A DNA stretch of 64,000 nucleotides from W0P28-013 sp963659365 (lineage in GTDB: Bacteria > Bacteroidota > Bacteroidia > Bacteroidales > Paludibacteraceae), in the NCBI GenBank assembly GCA_963659365.1, contig CAVKTI010000006.1:8024-72023 (forward strand), given 5' to 3'. The notes beneath the pieces were generated by a model. The model was not told the origin of the DNA, ran no database searches, and saw nothing but the letters and a program-made list of their open reading frames with translations. The translations under genes were made by a program, and so were the position numbers. The stretch's first letter is position 1. The number at the start of each line of letters is the position of its first letter. Below are positions 41,342 through 51,000 of this stretch, in pieces.

Positions 41342-42463
41342 TTAGCAGTTAGAGTTTCGTTGTATGACATTGGTTTTTACTTTGAATGTGGCGCGTGTGA
41401 GGCGTATGCCGCAGTCGGAGTAGGTGTAGTTATCGTGGTCTATTTCGTACGAGTCCGATTTTGTTACCCGCTCTTCATTGATATAGACCTCATCGCACGA
41501 GAGGGCGGTTACTATCTTTTCGTGCCACGATTCGGGAATATAGTCGGTTTCGCCCTCGTACTCCTTTTGAATGGTAGCATAGAGCACTATCTGTTCGCCA
41601 TTGCGGTTTTCATATATTTTGTCGGTCTGCTTGTATTGCGCTGCTGCAAGGTGGATTGGGAGCGCAACTTGTACGGTATTTGGAAAGTATTTACCACCCC
41701 AGCGACCAGAACGAATCCAATATTCTCCGAATGGGAAGCCAAACTGTGGCTCGTGGCAGTAGTACTGAAGCGACGAGAGGTAATCGTCGCCCTCGCCCAT
41801 GTAGCAGAGCAGGTTTGAATAGTTCAGCCCCTCGGTGGTTCTCATACATAGGCGGAAGCATTCGTTTGGTGCGAGAATATCGTTCAAACTTTGGAAACTA
41901 CTTACTACATAGATGCCGTCGTCTGTGTGCTGATAGGCGTTTGCAATGTTCTGCGCAACGAGGTCGCCATTCGGGCGCACGATATCTACTATTGGTGCTT
42001 CGCTTGTTTGGTACGAAAAAGTTAGGCTGTGTTGGTCGCAGTATGGGAGTGCCATCTCGCTTCCCTGCATAAGCACCATTTTCTGCGTTACCATTATGTC
42101 GGTGAATGTCATGCCGATGCCCTTGGTGCTGCCTTGCAAGCCAGCATAGATGAGCAGACTCCAAGTGCCTGTGGCTGGCACAGTAATAACCAACTCTTTA
42201 TGTACCTCACCGACGAGGAGGGTATATTTTCCACCAGCGGCAGAAGCGTTAAAGTCGTAGAGTAACACCGTATATTTCAGTGTAGCTCCTGTGTCGCGTA
42301 CCGATTTTTCTATCGTGAATAGGTACTGCGCACCGTTTTGCAGTTCGCGGGCTATCGTACGGTAGTTAAAATTGCTATCCGCGGCAGGAATGGTCAGCGG
42401 ATTGTCGCCTGTGTAGAGGTTCTTGCGGTAGTTTTTGAATTGAATGAATTGCTGTTCTAACAT
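41342..42463 (-). CDS. Tail-associated structural protein, unknown
   Basis: A 373-residue, beta-rich protein with jelly-roll-like strands (NFNYRTIARELQNGAQYLFTIEK, TLLVGEVHKELVITVPATGTWSLLIYAG; about residues 28-120). No motif is recognised. It lies between the large tail protein and the portal, 1 bp after the former, so it is probably a tail-tip or baseplate component. Confidence 0.6.
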   Translation of the reverse strand: MLEQQFIQFKNYRKNLYTGDNPLTIPAADSNFNYRTIARELQNGAQYLFTIEKSVRDTGATLKYTVLLYDFNASAAGGKYTLLVGEVHKELVITVPATGTWSLLIYAGLQGSTKGIGMTFTDIMVTQKMVLMQGSEMALPYCDQHSLTFSYQTSEAPIVDIVRPNGDLVAQNIANAYQHTDDGIYVVSSFQSLNDILAPNECFRLCMRTTEGLNYSNLLCYMGEGDDYLSSLQYYCHEPQFGFPFGEYWIRSGRWGGKYFPNTVQVALPIHLAAAQYKQTDKIYENRNGEQIVLYATIQKEYEGETDYIPESWHEKIVTALSCDEVYINEERVTKSDSYEIDHDNYTYSDCGIRLTRATFKVKTNVIQRNSNC

Positions 42464-42464
42464 A

Positions 42465-44648
42465 TTAGTCTGCTTTTGGTATTAGTTTGAATGTTGCCGT
42501 GCCATCGACAAACGAGTAGGTGAACTCCTTTATCCAGCCGAGTACGCCGTCCACCTCTATCAAGCCGTAGGGGTTGGCTTTCACTTTCTTGTATTCTGCC
42601 ACCGACAGCGGGTAGGAGAACTCGATGGTTTCGGCTTTGAGAGAGCCTTGCTGATAGGCTATCGATTGTTTCTCGGATATTAGTGGCACATCTGCAAAAG
42701 TCCAGTCATTCGGCTCTTCGTAGATAACATTTCCATCGGTGTCGGCTGGACGGTACAATTTTTTGAAAAATGAGGCTGCTGCATTTGATTTGCTGCTATT
42801 GCGATATGCGCCTTGATAGTTCCCCTCGCCACTCGAAAACACAAAATCGGATTGTTTGTTAGCAAAAAACAGCCACTTTTTCCACCGCTCGACATTTCGG
42901 CGTGGCGATAGGCTGGCGTTCATTGTAGTCCCTGTAAGCAGGTTGCTCGCATCTGTTCCTGCAGGCATTATGCCATTTAGCCACACTCCCTCTTCTAAAT
43001 AGTGCCATATTTCGAAGAGGAAAATGTTTTCGTCGTATTTCCAATCCGAAACATCGTATTCGTTGGCTTTGCGGCGTGTCAGTTCTATGGCATATGGGTC
43101 GGCAATGAACTCGCACAATGCCTGCTTATCGCTCTGTATGGCTTTGAGTTTGCTCGTATAGGTGAATTGTGTGTGTACGCTATCAATCGCCGCTATGTCT
43201 TCGTTGGAGGTGTATTTTTTGTAGCCGATAGTCAATTCTGAAACGATGAGCGATGTGTTGATAGTGGTCTTTATCTCTTTTGGTGCTGTTATGCTCAATA
43301 TGGGGCTGCCTGTTTGGTAGAACCACGACCACCGCTCTACGCGGATATATGTTTTTCCGTCTTCTTCCGAAAATCCCCACCCGATGCAGTCGATAGCCGA
43401 GAGCGATTTTACTATATTTTTGAAGCTGATAAATATATCTTTTTCAACGAAGTTGCCCTTTGCGTTTCGCAACTTGTACCCTGTAGTGATGGCGCGTAAC
43501 CCTCCACCGCCATACTGGTTGTTGGCGAAATCCGCTTTATACCAATCGCTACGAACACGCAGCCCAGCAGTCTTTTGACAGATACAATCCAATGCAGCGA
43601 TAATGGGCGTTATCTCGGTTTTGACAGGTTTTTCGTTATTCCCTTTCGTGTCAATGTAGGTGGTTTTGTAGTAACTTTCGGCATTGAGTGCGATGTAGAT
43701 AGTTCCCTTCGTCTTTGTCCACATATTACTATTTACTTCATTATGTGGACCTCTCATTTCTATGTAGATATGCAATTCATCTGTGCACCCATCAAGAGAG
43801 AGTGAAACATCAAATGCGCCAGTGTGTTCCGCTCCGAAAGAAAATGTCTTCGTTTTCTCTCCCGATTTCATTTTGATAACGACACTCCCATTCTTCTTCG
43901 TACCATCACTTGTACTTGTATTTATGCAATCGACTGTTAATTGGCCTTTTAGCCTTATTTCTGCTCTGTATGTTTTCCCAGCGTCGGTGGCAAAAATTGG
44001 GAGTGTGTCTTTGAACTCGCTATAGTACGGAGTGCTGCCGCTTTCAGGTTCAAAGTCTTCGGAATCATCATAGATTGTATGGAACTCACTTTTCGTCCCG
44101 AGTTTGTGAGTACCAAACTCATTGATAGATGTTTTGAATATTGGCTGGATAGCACAGTGACGGCTGGATAGCCCATAAGTATAAATTTCACCGCAGTCCC
44201 ACCTGTTGGTGTAAAAAATTGGTGTCGGGGAAACGATTGCTTCTATTGTGGCTGGCGCGACGATAATATTTCCGTCGATGCCGTTTTCTCCGTTGATAGA
44301 TACCTCTACCTCGGAGCGGTTGTTGAATGTGGTTTTTACGCCCACCTCGCCCACCTTGCACGACACCGAGCAGTAGTCGCTGCGTTGCTCTTCGTAGGTC
44401 GATAGGTCGAGCACGCCGCTGTACATCTCTTCGCCGTCGGTGGTAACGCTGTATGTTACCATGGTATCGAGGTCTTGGTTGTAGGCTTCACGAATCATCT
44501 CTGCCGCAGTGCCGTAGAACTCCAACGCCTGTTCGCTCACCTCGGCACTGATACCGTGGTAGTCGCCACGCTTCATTTTCATCTTGAGATTGTCGAAGCC
44601 TATCGGCTCGCTAATCTCCGTCCCATTGAGATAATGCCGTACTACCAT
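42465..44648 (-). CDS. Large tail-tip / distal tail protein
   Basis: A 727-residue protein following the tape measure and overlapping its end by 7 nt. That location is normal for distal-tail and tail-associated proteins. The N terminus has a tail-hub-like beta pattern (GDYHGISAEVSEQALEFYG ... YSGVLDLSTYEEQRSDYC). The C-terminal part closes with SVADYKKVKANPYGLIEV-like strands (SVAEYKKVKANPYG). No enzymatic domain is visible. Confidence 0.65.
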   Translation of the reverse strand: MVVRHYLNGTEISEPIGFDNLKMKMKRGDYHGISAEVSEQALEFYGTAAEMIREAYNQDLDTMVTYSVTTDGEEMYSGVLDLSTYEEQRSDYCSVSCKVGEVGVKTTFNNRSEVEVSINGENGIDGNIIVAPATIEAIVSPTPIFYTNRWDCGEIYTYGLSSRHCAIQPIFKTSINEFGTHKLGTKSEFHTIYDDSEDFEPESGSTPYYSEFKDTLPIFATDAGKTYRAEIRLKGQLTVDCINTSTSDGTKKNGSVVIKMKSGEKTKTFSFGAEHTGAFDVSLSLDGCTDELHIYIEMRGPHNEVNSNMWTKTKGTIYIALNAESYYKTTYIDTKGNNEKPVKTEITPIIAALDCICQKTAGLRVRSDWYKADFANNQYGGGGLRAITTGYKLRNAKGNFVEKDIFISFKNIVKSLSAIDCIGWGFSEEDGKTYIRVERWSWFYQTGSPILSITAPKEIKTTINTSLIVSELTIGYKKYTSNEDIAAIDSVHTQFTYTSKLKAIQSDKQALCEFIADPYAIELTRRKANEYDVSDWKYDENIFLFEIWHYLEEGVWLNGIMPAGTDASNLLTGTTMNASLSPRRNVERWKKWLFFANKQSDFVFSSGEGNYQGAYRNSSKSNAAASFFKKLYRPADTDGNVIYEEPNDWTFADVPLISEKQSIAYQQGSLKAETIEFSYPLSVAEYKKVKANPYGLIEVDGVLGWIKEFTYSFVDGTATFKLIPKAD

Positions 44649-47600
44649 TGCGCGTTGTATTTTGTGTTGAGGTGTTTGCGCGTGTCATTGCCGCTCTGCA
44701 CGGTTACGCCACTGCGATCTACATTCACATTTACGGCGCGCTGTTTGGGCATCGCCTTGGCAACGGCAGCCCCAAGTCGGTCGTAATCGATTGGCTGCCA
44801 TTGGCTGGCTGCTACGGCTTGGTCGAGTGCCACTGGGTCGATATTTGCCATGGCAGGAATGGTAAGTTGAGGCACACCGTAGTCGCCCCATGTTTCGGGT
44901 TTCTCTATCTTTTCGTGTGGGACAATGCTTGCGCCCTGTGGCACATACATAATTTCCGCACCCTTTTCGCCCACCAGTGCATATTCGCCTTTGCCGCCTT
45001 TACGCCCTTTGGCATATTGCGCCAGCGGTTTGGCTGCGATGACTGCTATTTGTGCTGCGCCCATTGCTGTGGCTAATGCCAACGAGGCAATACCCGCAGG
45101 GTTTGGAATAGGACCGATAGCCACTGGGGCTTGAGCCAACGACATGATGATGGCTTGTGCCGCTGCTATACCTGCATTTATCAGTGCCTGTGCCTTGGCG
45201 TATTTCGCTTGTTTCATTTCGAGGGCGGCTTTCTTTTTCTCGTATTCCGCTTCCGATATGTATTTTTTGTTGGCATTCTCTTTGGCTTCTTCAGCGTCGG
45301 TGGTGTACACTTCTTCAAGCGCGTCCAACTCTTCTTGCACCTTATTGCCGAGTGCTTCAAAGGCGAGGTCGCTGATACTTTGCATAGTATCGAGAACAGT
45401 AGTGAATGAGTCCAACACCGTCTGCATCTTTTCCGACTGGTATTCTGCCTCGGCATCGGCTATTGCTTTTGTGATGTCGAATTCCTGCTGTTTATAGTCT
45501 TGGAACGAGATGAGTCCAGCGTCGTACTGTGCGTTGAGGCTATCTAACTGTGCGGCGTAGAGTTCCTTTTGCGCATCGAGATTGGCTGCCAGCGCGTCCA
45601 GTTTATTCAAGCCTTGAGCGTTGTTTACCGCCTCGGCAGTCAGTGTGGCATTCCTCTCGAGGGCGGCGAGGTGCTGGCTATCGATGTCGATTCGTGCTTG
45701 CACAGACTCTTTGTCGTTGGCAAGTATGTCGGCGTTCATCTTGGCGTTTATCTGCCTTATTTTGTCGGCTTTGACCTCTTCTGTGTCGGTCGATTGCTCT
45801 ACGGCTTGGCGTTCCGCAGCCGCGTTTTCTTCTATCTGCTTTCGGACAGTGTTGTAGTAGTCTTCTACCACGGCTTTCTGCGCGTCTTTGCTTTCTGCAC
45901 CCGTCAGTGCATTTTTGCGTGCCTCGGCAAGTTGCACCTCTATTTCGGTGCGGCGTTGAGCGTTTTCGGTGGCACGCTGCATTTCTTGCTGGTCGATGTC
46001 GCGAATGGTTTTTGCCAAGTCGAGTCGGATTGCCTCTACCTCCGCCTTGTAGGCACGCTCGCTCATACTTGCTTGGTCGAGCGCATCGATTTTCGCCTGT
46101 GCCTCGGCTTCGGCTATCTGTTTGGTGAGAGCGACCTCTTTGGCGTAGTCGGCTTCAGTGCCATCGCTTTGCGCCATTGCTGCCAGCAGGTTTTTCTGTT
46201 CCTGCAGAATGGTTTGCTGTTCCTGCGCCGCGTATTTCTTACGCACGGCGGCAATCTCTTTGGCTTGTTTTGCCAGCAGTGCCTTACGCAGTTTCACCTC
46301 TTCTTCCGAGTTCCCTTGTATGGCGTTGAGTTGCTCTTTATAGTTGAGTTTGATTTGTGCAATCTCTTTTGCCGCCCCCTCTTTCATCAAGTCGATGTTG
46401 GCTTGTTGTAACTGTTTTTGTAGTTGTAGGCGTGCTTCTTGTAGGGATTTGGCTGCCTCGGCAGCGGCTTTCTGCGCATCGGCATTTTCTTGTTCGAGGT
46501 CTTTGCTCTTTTGTAGCGCATCGTAGTATTTCTGCTCTACATCATTGAGTTCCTCTTGCGCTTTTTTCTTTTTGTCCGAGCCGTTTTTATACGCGTCCAC
46601 CTCGCGCTGTTTGGCGGCAACCATTTTCGCAAGTTGATCGACCTCCTTTTGATTTCGCGCGATTTCGTCGGTGGTATATTTCTGCGATTCGTCGGCACGC
46701 TGTTTGGCGTAGTTCGCTTTTATCTGTGCCAATTCCACCTCCGACGCATTGCGTGCTTCAGCGTCGGCAAGTGCTTTCTCTTCAGCATCGTTGGTGGCTT
46801 GTATTTGCTGTTGCCGCTCGTAAGCGCGTTTGGCAGCCCCCACGGCATTTTCGGCTTCTACCTTTTCCAATTCGGCGGCGGCTGCAGCGTAGTCACGCTC
46901 CGCTTTGCCAGCGTCGGAGAAATAGTGGACAAGTTTCGAGATACCGATGGCGAGTGCTGCTATTGCCGCAACGGTGGCAATTATTATAGCAAGGACAACA
47001 CCCAATGGGTTGGCTTTCATTGCAGCGTTGAGTCCTGTTTGTGCCACGGTGGCAGTTGTAGTCGCAGCCGCCTGTGTGCCTTTGGCTACCGTGTCCGCAG
47101 TCGATGCAGCAGCGTCTGCGGCGTTTGCCGCTGCCGTTTTCTTTTTCTCTTTGGCGAATAATTTTGTCAGTGCCGTGTTGATAACTACCATAGCAGCACT
47201 ATCTTTGTTGAGCGCGTTGAACACCTGTTGTGTGCCGCTCACAATAGACATGGCGGCTTGTACCTTGTAGAACGCCTGTTGCAGCCCCTCCATATCGCCG
47301 CCGAACAATTCCGCAGCCGAGGTGGCAATATAGAACGACCCAGCAAGACCATCGCCCAACCCAATGATAGCGTCTATTTCTTTGGTGTCGCTGGCGAGTG
47401 CGCGTATGCGCTGTTGGGTATCGCCTATTTGGTCTTCCAACTGACCAGCGGCAATGGCGAGATCGACAAATGCTTCCGTGCCAAATTCGCCGCCCTCTTC
47501 CATGCGCTGCAACTCCTCGCGCATAGCTCGCAGTTGCTGCACCATTCGCCCCGACTGCCCACTGAGTGTCTTGTATGCCTTGACTTGCTTATTGATTTCA

Positions 47601-47872
47601 GTGATAGACTTCTTGGTCTCTGCTATGTCGGCTTTCTTTTGGTCGCGCAATTCATCGTAGTAGCGGGAGTTCTCTTTGAGCCGCTTGTTGAGTTTATCGC
47701 CGTAAATCCCGAGTTCTTTGATAGACTGGGCGTCCTCTTTTTCTGCGATAGTTAATCTTTTGAGTTCCTTTTCTTGCTCTTTGGCGCGCTCGGTCAGTTC
47801 CTGCAGTTGTTTCTGCGCCTCGTCAAGGTTGGCTTCGGAAGTTATGCGTACGATGATGTTGTTATCTGCCAT
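44642..47872 (-). CDS. Tail tape measure protein
   Basis: 1076 residues: a long helical/coiled-coil N-terminal region (1-165), a hydrophobic Ala-rich patch (LGVVLAIIIATVAAIAALAIGISKL, about 280-310), several hundred residues of heptads, then a Gly/Ala-rich second hydrophobic stretch (about 920-1000, SLALATAMGAAQIAVIAAKP) and a short tail. This is the classic tape-measure pattern; the length sets tail length (about 0.15 nm per residue predicts about 160 nm). It overlaps the frameshift frame upstream by 11 nt. Confidence 0.9.
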   Translation of the reverse strand: MADNNIIVRITSEANLDEAQKQLQELTERAKEQEKELKRLTIAEKEDAQSIKELGIYGDKLNKRLKENSRYYDELRDQKKADIAETKKSITEINKQVKAYKTLSGQSGRMVQQLRAMREELQRMEEGGEFGTEAFVDLAIAAGQLEDQIGDTQQRIRALASDTKEIDAIIGLGDGLAGSFYIATSAAELFGGDMEGLQQAFYKVQAAMSIVSGTQQVFNALNKDSAAMVVINTALTKLFAKEKKKTAAANAADAAASTADTVAKGTQAAATTTATVAQTGLNAAMKANPLGVVLAIIIATVAAIAALAIGISKLVHYFSDAGKAERDYAAAAAELEKVEAENAVGAAKRAYERQQQIQATNDAEEKALADAEARNASEVELAQIKANYAKQRADESQKYTTDEIARNQKEVDQLAKMVAAKQREVDAYKNGSDKKKKAQEELNDVEQKYYDALQKSKDLEQENADAQKAAAEAAKSLQEARLQLQKQLQQANIDLMKEGAAKEIAQIKLNYKEQLNAIQGNSEEEVKLRKALLAKQAKEIAAVRKKYAAQEQQTILQEQKNLLAAMAQSDGTEADYAKEVALTKQIAEAEAQAKIDALDQASMSERAYKAEVEAIRLDLAKTIRDIDQQEMQRATENAQRRTEIEVQLAEARKNALTGAESKDAQKAVVEDYYNTVRKQIEENAAAERQAVEQSTDTEEVKADKIRQINAKMNADILANDKESVQARIDIDSQHLAALERNATLTAEAVNNAQGLNKLDALAANLDAQKELYAAQLDSLNAQYDAGLISFQDYKQQEFDITKAIADAEAEYQSEKMQTVLDSFTTVLDTMQSISDLAFEALGNKVQEELDALEEVYTTDAEEAKENANKKYISEAEYEKKKAALEMKQAKYAKAQALINAGIAAAQAIIMSLAQAPVAIGPIPNPAGIASLALATAMGAAQIAVIAAKPLAQYAKGRKGGKGEYALVGEKGAEIMYVPQGASIVPHEKIEKPETWGDYGVPQLTIPAMANIDPVALDQAVAASQWQPIDYDRLGAAVAKAMPKQRAVNVNVDRSGVTVQSGNDTRKHLNTKYNAQW

Positions 47873-48206
47873 ATCGGTATTTAATATTTTCCAGTGTTTC
47901 TTTGGCTTCTTTGGCTTCGCGTTCCGCCTTTTCGATGGTACGGTCGAGTTTCGCCATAAACTCGAGATAGGTCATATCGCCGATGTTGGCGAGGTTACCG
48001 TCGGCTACGATGTCTTTCCATTGCTCGTATTCGTCGATTCTTTTCCAGAGGAGGCTAATCGGAGACACTCCCAGTGTATCTTGTTTAGTTCCTCGCACAT
48101 CGCCGAATAGGTGTCTAAATCGGTAGCGACATTCTGCAAGAAGGGCATTAACTCCAATAAAGGCATCTGCAAAAAAAAATCGCGCGCCCCTTTGTCTTTG
48201 CGCCAC
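47862..48206 (-). CDS. -1 frame extension of the tail assembly chaperone (GT-like)
   Basis: The -1 frame stays open across the end of the 48005-48628 gene and continues to 47862. Its well-composed part is SPISLLWKRIDEYEQWKDIV to KYRYGR. Such overlapping pairs just upstream of a tape measure are usually tail assembly chaperones made by -1 frameshifting (lambda G/GT). A canonical slippery T TTT TTT lies in frame at 48179-48173 (a run of nine T), and a weaker T GGA AAA at 48047-48041. Separate translation from a GTG at 48068 (68 aa) is an alternative. Confidence 0.55.
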   Translation of the reverse strand: MAQRQRGARFFFADAFIGVNALLAECRYRFRHLFGDVRGTKQDTLGVSPISLLWKRIDEYEQWKDIVADGNLANIGDMTYLEFMAKLDRTIEKAEREAKEAKETLENIKYRYGR

Positions 48207-48628
48207 TTGGCTATCTTTTTCTCTGCGTAGTCAGGCTCGTACACGGCTGGATTTTCGGTTTTGTCGAAAAAGCAGACGGCGGCAAGTCGGTAAAGCAAGT
48301 CGGTGTCGGTGGTGAGTGTAAGCCGCTGCTTGAGCAATTCGTTTATTTGGTTTATTTTGAAAATGTCGATTTTCTGCTGGTGCAGCAGTTTATCGATGGT
48401 TTCGGCGTAATAGAGCAGAAATTGCCGCGAGCAACGCATATCCACCTCGTTATACACCTGCAACGCTATCAACCCACGCTCATACGGCAAGTTGGCAATA
48501 TCGGCAAAGCGGTAGTACTTGGTGTGTCCGCTGGTGAACGCATACTCTATGCGGTATTTCTCTCGTTGGCGGCGGCGTTTATCCCATTCGATACGCCATG
48601 TTTCTGCCAGTTCCTTTATTAGTCCCAT
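48005..48628 (-). CDS. Probable tail assembly chaperone (G-like)
   Basis: A 207-residue, mainly helical soluble protein (MGLIKELAETWRIEWDKRRRQ ... HQQKIDIFKINQINELLK). Position immediately upstream of the tape measure and overlap with a -1 frame identify it as the likely short tail assembly chaperone. The last ~15 residues (SGKESTNTSNGKTS) look random, as expected where the real conserved protein continues in the other frame. Confidence 0.6.
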   Translation of the reverse strand: MGLIKELAETWRIEWDKRRRQREKYRIEYAFTSGHTKYYRFADIANLPYERGLIALQVYNEVDMRCSRQFLLYYAETIDKLLHQQKIDIFKINQINELLKQRLTLTTDTDLLYRLAAVCFFDKTENPAVYEPDYAEKKIAKWRKDKGARDFFLQMPLLELMPFLQNVATDLDTYSAMCEELNKIHWECLRLASSGKESTNTSNGKTS

Positions 48629-48629
48629 G

Positions 48630-48863
48630 TTATTCTTGATTTATGATTTTTGATATTTTTTCGGTCATATTGTCGGCATTGCCAGTGGCGAGTACGCACC
48701 CTTTGGCGGTCAGTCGCCAAGCGTTACGCCGCTGCCACAGCGTGAGTGTATATTGTGTCCAGCCGATTTTTCGCGTGTAAATCAGTGGCGTTCCGTTGCA
48801 GGGGCAGCCTTTGCGTGCGTAGTCGAATCCGAGTGCAGTGGCTATGTTTGTCAGTTCATTCAT
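48630..48863 (-). CDS. Small cysteine-containing phage protein, unknown
   Basis: 77 residues from the ATG at 48863 (MNELTNIATALGFDYARKGCPC), which overlaps the stop of the upstream gene (ATGA). It contains a CPC motif, a compact basic region (LTLWQRRNAWRLTAKG) and no membrane helix. Not recognised. Confidence 0.6.
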   Translation of the reverse strand: MNELTNIATALGFDYARKGCPCNGTPLIYTRKIGWTQYTLTLWQRRNAWRLTAKGCVLATGNADNMTEKISKIINQE

Positions 48864-49153
48864 TCGTGCAGACGGCAGATAAATGCCGAGATAAAAGCGT
48901 TGAGTCCTACGACACCGAGCATGGTGGGGAGTAAGTTCCACGACCAGCCGTAGAGTATTGGGTATAGTACAAGCGTGTAAATCCCTCCCATACAGATGAT
49001 GCACTCGAAGAGTGGCTTCCGCAGTACAGATAAGAACATAAGGTCGAGCAGGTCGCCGAGCAGGAGTGCGGGGCGGTGGAATATCATCCCCTCCCATGTG
49101 GTTACATGGACGGCGGTGATGATAAGTGATAGTATGACAATTTGTTCGAGCAT
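48860..49153 (-). CDS. Small integral membrane phage protein, unknown
   Basis: 97 residues with about three hydrophobic helices (VILSLIITAVHVT, LDLMFLSVL, and LLPTMLGVVGLNAFISAFI) and a CIICMGG motif. It lies between terminase and the tail genes, 6 bp after terL. It could be a superinfection-exclusion or holin-like protein; there is no direct evidence for either. Confidence 0.6.
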   Translation of the reverse strand: MLEQIVILSLIITAVHVTTWEGMIFHRPALLLGDLLDLMFLSVLRKPLFECIICMGGIYTLVLYPILYGWSWNLLPTMLGVVGLNAFISAFICRLHE

Positions 49154-49159
49154 AGGCGG

Positions 49160-50623
49160 TTAGTAGTTTGGTTGGAGTTCCTTGTAGTAGCGGTGGAAAT
49201 AGTAGCGCACATTGTCGAGGAAGTCGGCTTGCTGCGCTGTATTGTCGCGCGAGTTTTTGACAGGTCGATTTTCATCGTCTGCCATGACATTCTCGAAATC
49301 GAATATAGCAGGTTTGCAACGCTCGCTGTCGAACACAATATCGTACTGCTCGAACAGCGAGTTGATAAAATAGCGGCTGTCGGCGAGGCGTGGGTTCGAG
49401 CCGCTGTACTGCATCTGCGAACGAGAAAGACCAAAGTATGCCTTGACGACATCGTAGTTGTTGAGCAACGAGAGCGTGGTGGCATTGCGCCCTGCGCAGT
49501 CACCCGTGACGAGGTAGAGCGGGCGATACTGCCCATAACGGCGGTCTATCTCCTCGCAGACCATACGCGTAGTGGCGTTTTCGAGGCGTATGCAGTCGAT
49601 ACCTCGTACCTGCCCATTGATATGCTGGAAGAGCGTGCAGGTCATCGGGTTTCGGTTGAAATCGAACGACAAGACAAGCGGCGCATTGGGGTCGTATTCC
49701 ACGCACCCAGTATGTTTTTCTCTGCTAAACGCAAAGAGCCATAGTTTTTCATTGATTGCCTGTGGGTTCTGCTGGTACTGTGTCTCGAAAGTAAAGCGGT
49801 TCGCTGCACGGAGTTTGTGCAGTTCCTCTACTGTATGTTTGAATGGGTAGAGTGCCGTCTCGCGCCCCTCGCTATCGACTGAGAGGGCGGGGAGGGACAG
49901 CACCTCCCATTCGGTGGGTTCGAGGTCGAGCAGGTAACCGCAGAGGTCTTGTTTGTGCAGCCGCTGCATGATGATGATAATCGGCGTGGAGCGGTCGTTG
50001 ACACGGCTGCGGATAGTATTCTCGAACTGGTCGTTCACTTTCTGTCGGCGCACAGGCGAAGAGGCATCGAGCGGCTTGAGTGGGTCGTCAATGATAATTG
50101 CACCGCCCCACTGTTCGCCCTGCTCGATAGCGAAATCCTCTGCGCTTTCCTCTTTGACAATACCTGCACCAAAGCCTGTTACCTGACCATCGGACGAGGT
50201 GGCATACACCCCACCGCCCTCGGTGGTGTACCATTTCTGCTTGGCGTGGCTGTCGCGTTTAATCTGCACCCACGGAAAAAGTTTCTGATACCATTCCGAA
50301 GCGACCGCGTCTTTTATCCGTTCCGAATTGTCGAGAGCGAGATTGGCAGAATACGAAAGCATGATATACTTGCTCGCAGGGTTGAGTGCCAGCCCTTTCT
50401 TGACAAATGCCTTGAGCATTTCGGTCTTCGAGTAACGCGGAGGGCAGTTGATGATAAGGCGCGTGCATTCGCCAGAAAAGACACGGTCGAGTACCTCCGC
50501 TATGCGTTTGTGATGTTCGCCTACATTGAAGCGGCGAGCATTCTCGGCATAGAAGAAATAGCGGGTCGCAAACAGCGTGTCCGCCATGCACTTGTTGCGT
50601 ATGATATCCTGACGAGTGGGCAT
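49160..50623 (-). CDS. Terminase large subunit
   Basis: A 487-residue DNA packaging motor with ATPase and nuclease halves. The Walker A region is LIINCPPRYSKTEML, with an acidic Walker-B-like AIIIDDPLKPLD. The ATPase coupling region is SRVNDRSTPIIIIMQRLH and the RNase-H-like nuclease starts at VLSFDFNRNPMTCTLFQ with further acidic residues in LVTGDCAGRNATT. Length is normal. It pumps DNA through the portal encoded at 39429-41336. Confidence 0.93.
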   Translation of the reverse strand: MPTRQDIIRNKCMADTLFATRYFFYAENARRFNVGEHHKRIAEVLDRVFSGECTRLIINCPPRYSKTEMLKAFVKKGLALNPASKYIMLSYSANLALDNSERIKDAVASEWYQKLFPWVQIKRDSHAKQKWYTTEGGGVYATSSDGQVTGFGAGIVKEESAEDFAIEQGEQWGGAIIIDDPLKPLDASSPVRRQKVNDQFENTIRSRVNDRSTPIIIIMQRLHKQDLCGYLLDLEPTEWEVLSLPALSVDSEGRETALYPFKHTVEELHKLRAANRFTFETQYQQNPQAINEKLWLFAFSREKHTGCVEYDPNAPLVLSFDFNRNPMTCTLFQHINGQVRGIDCIRLENATTRMVCEEIDRRYGQYRPLYLVTGDCAGRNATTLSLLNNYDVVKAYFGLSRSQMQYSGSNPRLADSRYFINSLFEQYDIVFDSERCKPAIFDFENVMADDENRPVKNSRDNTAQQADFLDNVRYYFHRYYKELQPNY

Positions 50624-50647
50624 GGGGTTATCACTGGTAGTCGTGAT

Positions 50648-50998
50648 TTATAATTTACTCAATTCAACAAAGTTCTGCACAATGCTCACGGCTCTCTTCT
50701 TCATATTCTCGAATGCTTCTTGGCGTGTCTTATATTGACTATTCTTTGTACCATAGGTATTTTTTGTTGTGGTGCTACTAAATATCTTACCATCAATGTA
50801 GCCAGTTGTGCCGTCTTTATTGCCCGTTTGTGTATCTTTAAAAATAACCTGCCATCGTGAGTTGTCACCAACCACTACCTTTCCACCTGCTGGTGGGCAA
50901 GTAGCTTGCTTAACGAGCGTGTACACTTTCTGTACTGCTTTTCTGTTCTCATCTACTTTGTTCGGGTCTGACTTGGCAATAATTTTAGTACTAATCAT
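50648..50998 (-). CDS. Small phage protein between terminase subunits, unknown
   Basis: 116 residues from the ATG at 50998 (MISTKIIAKSDPNKV). It shows a beta-hairpin pattern with a final RQEAFENMKKRAVSIVQNF helix, as in small DUF2188-like proteins. It has a lysine-rich, lower-GC composition unlike its neighbours, which suggests a later insertion (moron). Function unknown. Confidence 0.55.
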   Translation of the reverse strand: MISTKIIAKSDPNKVDENRKAVQKVYTLVKQATCPPAGGKVVVGDNSRWQVIFKDTQTGNKDGTTGYIDGKIFSSTTTKNTYGTKNSQYKTRQEAFENMKKRAVSIVQNFVELSKL

Positions 50999-51000
50999 AA

